Shown piece after piece: positions 9,472-17,081 of a stretch of 64,000 bases of DNA (position 1 is the first letter of the stretch; each line of letters starts with the position of its first letter). The stretch spans positions 699,482 to 763,481 of the forward strand of contig JAJDYY010000008.1 in NCBI GenBank assembly GCA_022824965.1, read 5' to 3'. Source of the DNA: Gammaproteobacteria bacterium (lineage in GTDB: Bacteria > Pseudomonadota > Gammaproteobacteria > UBA4575). The notes beneath the pieces are model-generated. The model was given only the letters and a program-made list of their open reading frames with translations. It was not told where the DNA came from and ran no database searches. The translations under genes and the position numbers were made by a program.

Positions 9472-10284
9472 TCACCCCGCAGGCTTTCTGAACGGCTGCA
9501 GCAACAGGTGATCCAGCCACAGGTCGCGCGGGGTCCGGAAGTGCTCGATGCCAACCTTCATACCGATATGCCCGGCCTGGGGTGAGGCGCGGTAGGATTT
9601 AAACAGGTAGTCCCACCACGGAACGTTGAAGCCGAAATTGCTGTCGGTTTCCCGGCGCACCACCGAGTGATGCACCCGGTGCATATCCGGCGTCACGATA
9701 AAATACCGCAGGACCCGGTCCACCTTGTCCGGGATGCGAATGTTCGCATGGTTGAACAGCGAGCTTGCATTCAGCAGCACTTCAAAAGCAATCACGGCCA
9801 CGACCGGAGCACCCAGCACCAGCACTGCAGCCATCTTGATCGCCATGGACAGCACGATCTCGATGGGATGAAACCGCAAGCCGGTCGTCACATCCACGTC
9901 CAGGTCCGCATGGTGCATGCGGTGCAGCCTCCACAGGAAATCCACGTGGTGAAACAGCAGGTGCTGAAGGTACAGGATCAGGTCCAGCGCCACGATCGCC
10001 ACGATCATGGCCATCCCTGCAGGCAGGGCCACCTGGTTCAGCAAGCCCAGGTTCTGGTCCTGTGCGGCGATCGCCGTACCCACTGCGGCCAGCGGTATCC
10101 CGAGCCGCACGATCAGCCCGTTCAGCACGGTGAGTGCCAGGTTGTTGAGCCAGCGGACACCTCGCGAATGGTGCCGGGTGCGACGCGGAGCCAGGAGCTC
10201 CCACACCGCGAACACCGCGAACAGGCCGGCAAAGCTCGACAGGCGAACCAGCACCTCGGCATTCATGGAAAGTTCGGACAGCAT
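9472..10284 (-). CDS. fatty acid hydroxylase / sterol desaturase family membrane protein
   Basis: 270 residues with four or more hydrophobic segments. The three histidine clusters of the diiron family are all present: HLLFHHVDFLWRLHRMHH (about 106-123), FNHANIRIP (about 178) and HRVHHSVVRRETDSNFG (about 198). Such proteins are membrane-bound diiron oxygenases acting on lipid substrates; the particular lipid cannot be read from sequence. An AAAGG precedes the ATG at 10284. It converges on sodC with 31 bases between stops and diverges from the nine-gene locus to the right. Confidence 0.85.
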   Translation of the reverse strand: MLSELSMNAEVLVRLSSFAGLFAVFAVWELLAPRRTRHHSRGVRWLNNLALTVLNGLIVRLGIPLAAVGTAIAAQDQNLGLLNQVALPAGMAMIVAIVALDLILYLQHLLFHHVDFLWRLHRMHHADLDVDVTTGLRFHPIEIVLSMAIKMAAVLVLGAPVVAVIAFEVLLNASSLFNHANIRIPDKVDRVLRYFIVTPDMHRVHHSVVRRETDSNFGFNVPWWDYLFKSYRASPQAGHIGMKVGIEHFRTPRDLWLDHLLLQPFRKPAG

Positions 10285-10493
10285 ACGACCTTTCTAGGCG
10301 CGACGCAGGGGGTTGTCAATCTTTTTCCATGCTGCCCTATGGGCCCTATAAGGGATTGTAATCGATAGATTTTTCACTCCAGGCGAGTACGGTATCCGCA
10401 GACGGCACCGGCTGGCCCGGACAATCCCAATTCAAGTATAGTGAGGCGAAAGATTCCATCCGGGTCCAGAAGAACTTGCGGGGCAGTAAAACA
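10285..10493. promoter_or_regulatory. divergent promoter region for the nine-gene locus
   Basis: The only upstream region of the 10.5-20.5 kb gene set. A TATAGT at 10437-10442, about 50 bases before the first ATG, is the best -10 for the plus strand, but the matching -35 (CTGGCC area) is weak, so an activator or alternative sigma factor is possible. A TTGTCA at 10313 followed by an AT-rich stretch is a second candidate. No known operator was recognised. Confidence 0.35.
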
Positions 10494-11243
10494 ATGACGG
10501 GATACGACCTCCGGTGGTTGATGATCTTGATGCTGGGCGCATGGCTGGGGGCATGCACCACTCCCTCTTCGCAATCCCCGGCCAGCCTTCCGACGCCCGA
10601 GACCAGCACTTCCGAGGACGCCCGGCAGGAAGATTCCGACCGGCCCCCGGATGAACAGGCCGGACAGCCTCCCCAGGACCCCTCTGGCCCGGCGCAAAAC
10701 CCCGGCGATCCCGAGGCAGGCACGCCCGAACCGCATGCCCCTGCGCGCACCAGCGATGAGGAAGTTGCCGTTCTCGACCAGCAGCTTGAGGACGCATTGG
10801 GGCACTACGATGAACAGATCCACAGGGAGTTCGAAAAGGCGCAGGCCGAAAGACACACCCACGGGCAGGCTTCTGCAGGTGACGAACAAGAAGCTGAGTC
10901 CGAGCGGGATCCCGCCAGCACCATGGACCCCGTGACACCTGCAGAAGAGTCGTACGAGGCCAGGGCCGAGACCCGTACTCGTTCACCCTCGGCTGAGAGC
11001 GGCGAGTCGGACATCGAATCGGAGCAAAGAGCAGGAGGCAGTAGAGACAGGGGTACCCACAGCGCACCGCCACCGGCTGACATCCCCAGTGGAGACGATG
11101 ATGACGTCGTTGCCCGGCAGCTTCGAGAAGCGGCACAAAAGGAACGTGATCCCGAGTTGCGCGACAAGCTGTGGGACGAGTACCGCAAGTACAAGAAACA
11201 GCAGGCCAGCCTGGATCCCTCGCCTGCCGAACAAGGTGAATGA
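10494..11243 (+). CDS. acidic, low-complexity lipoprotein, first gene of the nine-gene locus
   Basis: 249 residues from the ATG at 10494; the TTG at 10476 is less likely. A short hydrophobic signal ends in the lipobox LGAC, so it should be lipidated at that Cys. The next 180 residues are rich in Pro, Glu, Asp, Ser and Gln and look disordered. A heptad-like region (AVLDQQLEDALGHYDEQIHREFEKA) lies near 90-115. The C-terminal 40 residues, VARQLREAAQKERDPELRDKLWDEYRKYKKQ, are helical and charged and look like the only conserved functional part, perhaps a docking helix. No family name is known to me. Its TGA overlaps the next ATG (ATGA), which indicates translational coupling. Confidence 0.75.
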   Translation: MTGYDLRWLMILMLGAWLGACTTPSSQSPASLPTPETSTSEDARQEDSDRPPDEQAGQPPQDPSGPAQNPGDPEAGTPEPHAPARTSDEEVAVLDQQLEDALGHYDEQIHREFEKAQAERHTHGQASAGDEQEAESERDPASTMDPVTPAEESYEARAETRTRSPSAESGESDIESEQRAGGSRDRGTHSAPPPADIPSGDDDDVVARQLREAAQKERDPELRDKLWDEYRKYKKQQASLDPSPAEQGE

Positions 11244-12412
11244 CCATGGGCAGACCTCTTGCGGCTTCTCTGTGGCTGGCCCTCCTTATTCTGACCAGCG
11301 GCTGTGCGCTGAACACGGTCCGGGTATCGGGCGGGGAAGAAATCGAATCCGAGACTGTGCAGCTGCAGGAAAGCCGGCTGCTCGATGTCGGCGTGCTGTT
11401 GTTCGAGAAAGGTGAGATCACCGAGAAGCAGGCCGAGGAAAGCATCCACGAGGACATCCGGGCGGCCGAAGCACGCTACATGGCCTATCACCTGAAAGAG
11501 ACGCTGCAGCGCGCCAACGGCTGGGGCGCCATCCGGGTGCTGCCTGCCGCCTCGCATATCGCGGACGTGGTGGTGCGCGGCACGATCATCGCATCCGACG
11601 GCGAAAGCCTGATGCTGCAGGCCCAGGTCTCGGACAGCACCGGCCACCTGTGGTTTGAAAAAAAATACACGGCCGAGCTGAGCGAACCCGACTACTTCGA
11701 AATCGACCCGGGGGATGACGTCTATCAGCACGTCTACAACCGAGTCGCCAACGATCTCTACCGCCATCGAAAGAAATTGAGCGACCGGCAGCTGGTCCGC
11801 ATCCGCAACACCTCCGAACTGCGCTACGCCGCCAGCATCTCGCCGGACCCGTTCTCCGCTTACCTCGTCTGGGAGCCGGATGGCCAGGTCCGGGTGGCAC
11901 GCCTGCCGGCCAAAGAGGATCCCATGCTGCACCGCGTTCGCAAGATCCGTGAGCGCGAGTTTTTGTTCGTCGATACGATCAACGAGTACTATGCGAATTT
12001 CCACGGCGCGATGTACCGGCCCTACACGAACTGGCGCAGGTACTACCTGATGGAAGTCCGGCAAAAACGTGCCATTGAACGCCGCGCCGGGCGCACCAAG
12101 CTCGCGGCAGCGGTCATCACGCTGGTGGGCCTGTTGCGGGACTACCCGGGCCTCGTCACCACGGGAGCCATCCTGTACAAGGATGGCATCGACATCGGCA
12201 GGGAAGCCCAGATCCACGACGACGCCATCCGTGAGCTGGGAGATTCCCTCAAGGCGGAAGTGCGCCCGATGGTACTGGATATTGAGGGCCGCACGGTGGA
12301 GATCACCGGCACCATAGAAGAGCAGTACCGCAAATGGCGCGCGTTGCTGCACAAGATCTATCTGAACGAGACGGGGCTGGCGCAGGAAAAATCCGGCCCG
12401 GACAGCATTTAG
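11240..12412 (+). CDS. lipoprotein with CsgG/LpoB-like N-terminal domain, locus gene 2
   Basis: 390 residues. The signal peptide ends in the lipobox LTSGC. Residues 40-175 read like the alpha/beta fold of CsgG/PelC/LpoB-type lipoproteins: LDVGVLLFEKG as the first strand, a Tyr-rich helix EARYMAYHLKETLQ, then GAIRVLPAASHIADVVVRGTIIASDG and a LQAQVSDSTGHLWFEKKY strand pair. The remainder, with YHRHRKKL-, EYYANFHGAMYRPYTNWRRYYL- and YPGLVTTGAILYKDG-like stretches, is not recognised. It is probably anchored in the outer membrane. The fold assignment is inference from pattern. It overlaps gene 1 by 4 bases and is 7 bases from gene 3. Confidence 0.7.
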   Translation: MTMGRPLAASLWLALLILTSGCALNTVRVSGGEEIESETVQLQESRLLDVGVLLFEKGEITEKQAEESIHEDIRAAEARYMAYHLKETLQRANGWGAIRVLPAASHIADVVVRGTIIASDGESLMLQAQVSDSTGHLWFEKKYTAELSEPDYFEIDPGDDVYQHVYNRVANDLYRHRKKLSDRQLVRIRNTSELRYAASISPDPFSAYLVWEPDGQVRVARLPAKEDPMLHRVRKIREREFLFVDTINEYYANFHGAMYRPYTNWRRYYLMEVRQKRAIERRAGRTKLAAAVITLVGLLRDYPGLVTTGAILYKDGIDIGREAQIHDDAIRELGDSLKAEVRPMVLDIEGRTVEITGTIEEQYRKWRALLHKIYLNETGLAQEKSGPDSI

Positions 12413-12419
12413 TACGGCC

Positions 12420-13964
12420 ATGGACAAAGACGATTCCACACCGGTTGAGCCGATCGATCCGGCATCGCTGCAATCCCCTGCCACGGATTCCGGGGACCGG
12501 CTCACCCCGGGACAGCGCAACTCCCTGCTTGTCCTGGTGTTCGTCGGGCTGATGTCGGTCGCGGTGCTCGTATTCTGGATACTGCCCGGGGTAGTGGATC
12601 AACAACGCGCCTCCGGCCCGCCGGACCAGGAACCCTCCGTGCCCCTGCACGAGCCTCCCGAGAGCTTCACCGAGCCGAGCGGTGTACCCGAAGCCCTGAC
12701 TGAGACCCCCGCAGCACCCACCGAACCCGAGCGCGCAGCCCTGAGGCTGCATGCGGAAAGCCTGCTGCTAGGCATCATCGAAAAGCAGGACACCCTGCAG
12801 CGACAGGGGGTCGAGCAATGGGCAGACCAGGAGTATGCCAAGGCGATCGCCCGCGGGCAGGCCGGGGATGCGCATTTTCGCAGGCACGAGTATGCCGAGG
12901 CGATCCGCCTCTACGATCAGTCGGCGAACGCCCTGCAGGTCCTGCAAGGCCGGGTCGATGCAGTGCTGGACGAGGCCCTCGCACAGGGGGACCGGGCCCT
13001 TGCGCAAAATCAGGGCGAGGTGGCAAAACGCCAGTTCGATCTAGCCCGCGCCATCGATGCGGACAACCCCCGGGCCCTCGATGGCCTGAGACGGGCAGAG
13101 ACCCTCGACGAGCTGTTTGCATTGCTCAAGACGGGCGGTCAGTTCGAGGCGGCCGGCCGTTTGCAGGCCGCTGAACAGGCCTATCGCCAAGCCGTCGACC
13201 TGGATCCGCTGTCTGGCGAGGCCGCCCAGGCCCTGCAGCGGATCACGGACCGCCTGACCGAGGCCGAGTTCTCCCGGCAGATGAGCCAAGCGTATGCCCT
13301 GCTGCAATCGCGCCAGTTCAAAGATGCGCGGGCAGCGTTTCGCAAGGCCCAGGAACTGGTCCCTGGCTCCCAGCGCCCGGCCCAGGGATTGCGCCGGGTC
13401 GACGAGGTCGTGCGCGAGGAAAAAATTGCTGCACTGGAAGTCGAGGCCGCCCACTTTGAAAAACAGGAAGACTGGTCCCTGGCGGCACAGAGCTGGCAGC
13501 AGCTGCTGGCCCTGGCACCGCATGCCCCTCATGCCAGGGAGGGGGTGGCCCGAACGCAGCACCGTGCAGCCCTGCTTTCGAAGCTGGATCACTATTTGCA
13601 GCATCCCGAGCGCCTGTACTCGGCGGATGTATCGGCCGAGGCGCAGGCGCAGCTGGACGAGCTCACCGCCCTGGACCACAGCCCGGGCGCTCGCATCCTG
13701 CAAAAGGCAGAAGCCCTGCAAGCCGCGCTGGTACAGGCCCGCCAGCCCGTCATGGTGGCCCTGTACTCCGACAACCAGACGGAGGTGACCATCTTCCGGG
13801 TCGGCAAGCTGGGGCGCTTCGAGCACCAGGACATTCGGCTCAAGCCGGGCCAGTACACGATCATCGGTTCACGGCCCGGCTACCGGGACGTTCGAAAAAC
13901 CCTCTACGTGACCCCGGACATGAAAACCGAGCGCCTGAGTATTCTATGTGAAGAGACGATCTGA
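12420..13964 (+). CDS. membrane-anchored TPR protein with PEGA-like C-terminus, locus gene 3
   Basis: 514 residues. About 33 polar N-terminal residues precede one transmembrane helix (SLLVLVFVGLMSVAVLVFWIL, about 35-56), giving an N-in, C-out topology. A Pro/Glu-rich linker follows. Residues 140-390 contain at least four TPR-like helical pairs, such as DAHFRRHEYAEAIRLYDQSANA, QLQAAEQAYRQAVDLDPLSGEAAQ- and AYALLQSRQFKDARAAFRKAQELVPG-type units. The last 75 residues (VMVALYSDNQTEVTIFRV, then LKPGQYTIIGSRPGYRDVRKTLYV) resemble a PEGA beta domain like those of the next protein. It is probably a periplasmic scaffold. Its end overlaps gene 4 by 17 bases. Confidence 0.78.
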   Translation: MDKDDSTPVEPIDPASLQSPATDSGDRLTPGQRNSLLVLVFVGLMSVAVLVFWILPGVVDQQRASGPPDQEPSVPLHEPPESFTEPSGVPEALTETPAAPTEPERAALRLHAESLLLGIIEKQDTLQRQGVEQWADQEYAKAIARGQAGDAHFRRHEYAEAIRLYDQSANALQVLQGRVDAVLDEALAQGDRALAQNQGEVAKRQFDLARAIDADNPRALDGLRRAETLDELFALLKTGGQFEAAGRLQAAEQAYRQAVDLDPLSGEAAQALQRITDRLTEAEFSRQMSQAYALLQSRQFKDARAAFRKAQELVPGSQRPAQGLRRVDEVVREEKIAALEVEAAHFEKQEDWSLAAQSWQQLLALAPHAPHAREGVARTQHRAALLSKLDHYLQHPERLYSADVSAEAQAQLDELTALDHSPGARILQKAEALQAALVQARQPVMVALYSDNQTEVTIFRVGKLGRFEHQDIRLKPGQYTIIGSRPGYRDVRKTLYVTPDMKTERLSILCEETI

Positions 13965-16020
13965 CCCTGCAGTCCCGCACGGCGAGGTGATCCGCCCGGT
14001 GGCGCTGCCCGGGAGGTCCGCCCGAAGATCGAAGCACCCGGGCCGGCGCCTCCTGAGCCTGACCGGGGCACTCGTCTTCCTGTCCCTGGTGCTGATTCTC
14101 GTTCACGTATTCACGTCCAAGAGCCTGCTGATCGAAATCGACCCGCCGACGGACTCGCTCAGTCTGCGGGGCATGCCCTGGCCGGTCCAGGTGCGCGGAC
14201 GTTACCTGGTGCGCCCCGGCCACTACCGGCTGCAGGCCGAGCGGGCGGGCTACCACCCCCTGGACCGGGAGATCCAGGTCGGCACACAGGCCTCCCAGCG
14301 CCTTGCGTTCTCCCTGCAAAAGCTGCCTGGCTACCTGAACATCACCAGCGCCCCCGAACACGGGGTCCGTATCCAGATTGACGATACATCCTTCGGCACT
14401 GCCCCGCTCAGGCAGCTTGAGCTCGCAGCCGGAACCTACGTCCTGCAGGCCTTCGCGGACCGTTACCTGCCCTACACCACGCAACTGGTCATCGAGGGCG
14501 AGCACAAGCCACAGGACCTTGAAATCCAGCTGCAGCCCGGATGGGCACAGGTGTCCATCGACTCCCAGCCTCCCCGGGCGGAGGTCTGGCTGGACGGGAC
14601 CCGCCGGGGACACACGCCTTTGAGGCTGGAACTGATGGCCGGGGAATACCGGCTTGACCTGCACCATCCCGACTACCTGCCCTACACCGTGGATTTCCTG
14701 GTGGTCGCAGGCCAGGCACTGGCACTGCCCCGGGCCCGCTTGCAGGCCGGCACCGCTCACGTGAGGATCACCAGCGTACCTTCGGGCGCTCGCATCCTTA
14801 TCGCAGACCGTGACCAGGGACAGACCCCGCTGAACCTGGCGCTGGCCCCGAATGCCGAGCATCGCATCACCCTGACCAAACCCGGCTACCGCCCCAGCCA
14901 CCAGGCCATCACCGTCGAGCCCGGACAGCAACAGGCCTTCAACGTGCACCTCGAAGCCCTGTTGGGCACCGTGGTCGTGCAGGCCACTCCCGAAGATGCC
15001 GAGGTCCTCATCCAGGGCCGGGTCGCAGGGCAGGGCAGGCTTCGCCTTGAGCTGCCGAGCGCACCCCAGCAACTCGAGGTGCGAAAGCCCGGGTATCTCA
15101 GCCATACGCAAACCATCACGCCCATCGTGGACACCCCGCAGGTCATTGCCGTTCGCCTGCAACCGGCGGCAGACCCCGCCAGACGCGACCGGCCCGCACG
15201 CATCCTCACCCACCAGGGCGAGGTCCTCATCCGCCTCGACGGCGGCACGTTTTCCATGGGAGCCCCGAGGCGTGAACAGGGGCGGCGCACCAACGAAACC
15301 CGGCACAGCGTCGCACTGCAACGCCCGTTCTACCTGGCCATCCACGAGGTCACCAATGCCCGCTTCAATGCCTTCATGCCCTCGCATCACTCCGGCAGCT
15401 ACCGCGGCCATGACCTGTCCGCCCCCGGGCTGCCGGCCGTCAACCTCACCTGGGAGGATGCGGTTCGCTACTGCAACTGGCTGAGCGAACGGGAAGGCCT
15501 GGAAACCGTGTACGAGGAAAAAGACGGAACCTGGGTGGCCAAGACCCCCCTTCCCGCCGGCTACCGCCTGCCCACGGAAAGCGAATGGGAATGGGCGGCC
15601 CGCTGGCGCCCCGACGGGACACTGGCGAAGTATGCCTGGGGTCCTGAGTACCCGCCCGTGAAGGTGACCGGTAATTACGCGGACCGGGCGGCAAGCGGCC
15701 TGCTCGAGGACACCATCGACGGCTATCACGACGGCTTTGCAGCGGCCGCGCCGGTGGGCAGCTTCGAGCCCAATGCGCTGGGCCTGTTCGACCTGGACGG
15801 CAACGTGGCCGAATGGAGCCATGACTACCACAGCATCTACCCGGCCCTGAGCGAGAAACCCTACGTGGACCCGTCGGGCCCGGCAACCGGCAGCAAGCAT
15901 GTGATCCGCGGCGCCTCCTGGATGCGCAGCACCCTTAGCAGCACTCGACTCAGCTACCGGGATCAGGATAATAAACGGCATGTGGATGTTGGTTTTCGCA
16001 TTGCCCGGTACCTGGATTAA
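13948..16020 (+). CDS. membrane-anchored five-PEGA plus SUMF1-like protein, locus gene 4
   Basis: 690 residues from a GTG start inside the end of gene 3. A basic N-terminus and one transmembrane helix (LTGALVFLSLVLILVHVFT, about 33-52) are followed by five beta repeats of about 70 residues from 55 to 400. Each has the PEGA pattern of PxxAxVxxDG, GxTPL, LxxGxYxLxxxxxGY. Residues 415-690 form an SUMF1/FGE-like domain: LDGGTFSMGA, HEVTNARFNAF, PAVNLTWEDAVRYCNWLSE, YRLPTESEWEWAAR, NALGLFDLDGNVAEWSHDY, VIRGASWM and GFRIAR. The Cys pair that copper-dependent formylglycine-generating enzymes use after the RGxSW motif is replaced by Ser/Thr, so a binding rather than an oxidase role is likely. The protein is probably periplasmic, tethered to the inner membrane. 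Confidence 0.85.
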   Translation: MKRRSDPAVPHGEVIRPVALPGRSARRSKHPGRRLLSLTGALVFLSLVLILVHVFTSKSLLIEIDPPTDSLSLRGMPWPVQVRGRYLVRPGHYRLQAERAGYHPLDREIQVGTQASQRLAFSLQKLPGYLNITSAPEHGVRIQIDDTSFGTAPLRQLELAAGTYVLQAFADRYLPYTTQLVIEGEHKPQDLEIQLQPGWAQVSIDSQPPRAEVWLDGTRRGHTPLRLELMAGEYRLDLHHPDYLPYTVDFLVVAGQALALPRARLQAGTAHVRITSVPSGARILIADRDQGQTPLNLALAPNAEHRITLTKPGYRPSHQAITVEPGQQQAFNVHLEALLGTVVVQATPEDAEVLIQGRVAGQGRLRLELPSAPQQLEVRKPGYLSHTQTITPIVDTPQVIAVRLQPAADPARRDRPARILTHQGEVLIRLDGGTFSMGAPRREQGRRTNETRHSVALQRPFYLAIHEVTNARFNAFMPSHHSGSYRGHDLSAPGLPAVNLTWEDAVRYCNWLSEREGLETVYEEKDGTWVAKTPLPAGYRLPTESEWEWAARWRPDGTLAKYAWGPEYPPVKVTGNYADRAASGLLEDTIDGYHDGFAAAAPVGSFEPNALGLFDLDGNVAEWSHDYHSIYPALSEKPYVDPSGPATGSKHVIRGASWMRSTLSSTRLSYRDQDNKRHVDVGFRIARYLD

Positions 16021-16026
16021 CGGGAC

Positions 16027-16263
16027 ATGAGACTTTGCGCAGTTGTGGTGCTGAGCCTGCTGGCTGCAGGACTGGCCGGTGCATCCGAGCCCACCGAAGA
16101 GGCACAGGAGAAGACCGCTGCATCTGCGGCTCATCAGGAAGAAGGCGCTGGATCAGGCACCACCGTGGATAGAAGTGCGAGGCGCCCCCCGCCCCTGGAG
16201 GAATTTGTGCCGAGCGAAGAAGTCTCCGCCGACCGGCCCGTGAGTTTTCCGACGGACATCTGA
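16027..16263 (+). CDS. small secreted protein, locus gene 5
   Basis: 78 residues. A signal peptide (MRLCAVVVLSLLAAGLAGA) precedes a Glu/Ala-rich low-complexity middle and a terminal segment LEEFVPSEEVSADRPVSFPTDI that looks like a discrete binding motif. No family is recognised. It sits 6 bases after gene 4 and 2 bases before the channel gene. The close spacing and signal peptide argue that it is real and periplasmic. It may be a partner or plug for the channel or VWA subunits; that is inference. Confidence 0.7.
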   Translation: MRLCAVVVLSLLAAGLAGASEPTEEAQEKTAASAAHQEEGAGSGTTVDRSARRPPPLEEFVPSEEVSADRPVSFPTDI

Positions 16264-16265
16264 GC

Positions 16266-17066
16266 ATGATGAAAAAACCGTTTTCCACCGAACTCACCTA
16301 CCAGCTTTTCAGCCTGCTGGTGATCACGATCGTCGTGCATGCGATCTACGTGACCGTCGTTCGGCCGAACGCCGAAGCCGAACTCGAGCAGCAGGCAGTG
16401 CAGATCAATCTCGACAGGGACTACGTGCCGAAGCGCTCGGTGTACGTGCTGGTGCGCGACTACGAACAGGAGACCTGTTTCATCCTGATGCTGTGGGCCC
16501 TGGTGATCATGAGTTACAAGGCCAGCCACCTGTTGCGCGAGCGCGGCATGCTCGACATGGACCTGCTGCACGCCAAGGAAGGGATCCGGTTCCTGCCCCA
16601 GGACATGCAGAATCTCGCCCGCCAGATCCAGTCCCTGCCCGAAGAACAGCAGGACTGCCTGCTGCCGCGCGCCCTGCAGGTCGCCATGCATCGCTTCAAC
16701 TCCACCCGCAACATCCAGGACGTCTCCTCGGCCACCCGCGGCGTATGTGAATCCGAATCCGAGCGCCTCGACTCCGAACTGTCCATCATCCGCTACATCA
16801 CCTGGGCGATTCCCTCGATCGGGTTCCTGGGAACGGTGCGCGGCATCGGAGATGCGCTCGGCCAGGCGCACAAGGCCGTGGAGGGCAACATCGCCGGGGT
16901 CACGGAGAGCCTGGGAGTGGCCTTCAACTCCACCCTGATCGCCCTGTGCATCAGTATCGTGCTGATGTTCATCGTGTACCAGCTGCAGCTTCTGCAGGAG
17001 CGCCTGATCCTGGACACCGAGAACTACTGCAACCGCAACCTGATCCGCCACCTGCAGGCCGAGTAA
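16266..17066 (+). CDS. MotA/TolQ/ExbB-like proton channel protein, locus gene 6
   Basis: 266 residues with four predicted transmembrane helices: about 11-33, 66-84, 178-201 and 222-246. The last two bear the MotA/TolQ/ExbB pattern: WAIPSIGFLGTVRGIGDAL in TM3, then GVTESLGVAFNSTLIALCISIVLMF in TM4, with the small and Thr/Ser residues that line ion channels of this family. Between TM2 and TM3 is a cytoplasmic loop of about 95 residues (LARQIQSLPEEQQDCL...). Length and topology fit TolQ/ExbB extended at the N-terminus. By family knowledge it should form an oligomer around a dimer of B-type subunits and couple proton flow to motion; candidates for the B subunits are the two VWA proteins downstream. 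It starts with ATGATG two bases after gene 5. Confidence 0.85.
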   Translation: MMKKPFSTELTYQLFSLLVITIVVHAIYVTVVRPNAEAELEQQAVQINLDRDYVPKRSVYVLVRDYEQETCFILMLWALVIMSYKASHLLRERGMLDMDLLHAKEGIRFLPQDMQNLARQIQSLPEEQQDCLLPRALQVAMHRFNSTRNIQDVSSATRGVCESESERLDSELSIIRYITWAIPSIGFLGTVRGIGDALGQAHKAVEGNIAGVTESLGVAFNSTLIALCISIVLMFIVYQLQLLQERLILDTENYCNRNLIRHLQAE

Positions 17067-17081
17067 AGGAGAACCGCCCAC

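Noticed and set aside
13861..16134. 757-codon minus-strand open frame across the PEGA/SUMF1 gene
   Set aside because: Low-complexity antisense frame; the plus-strand frame has clear domains and a coupled start.
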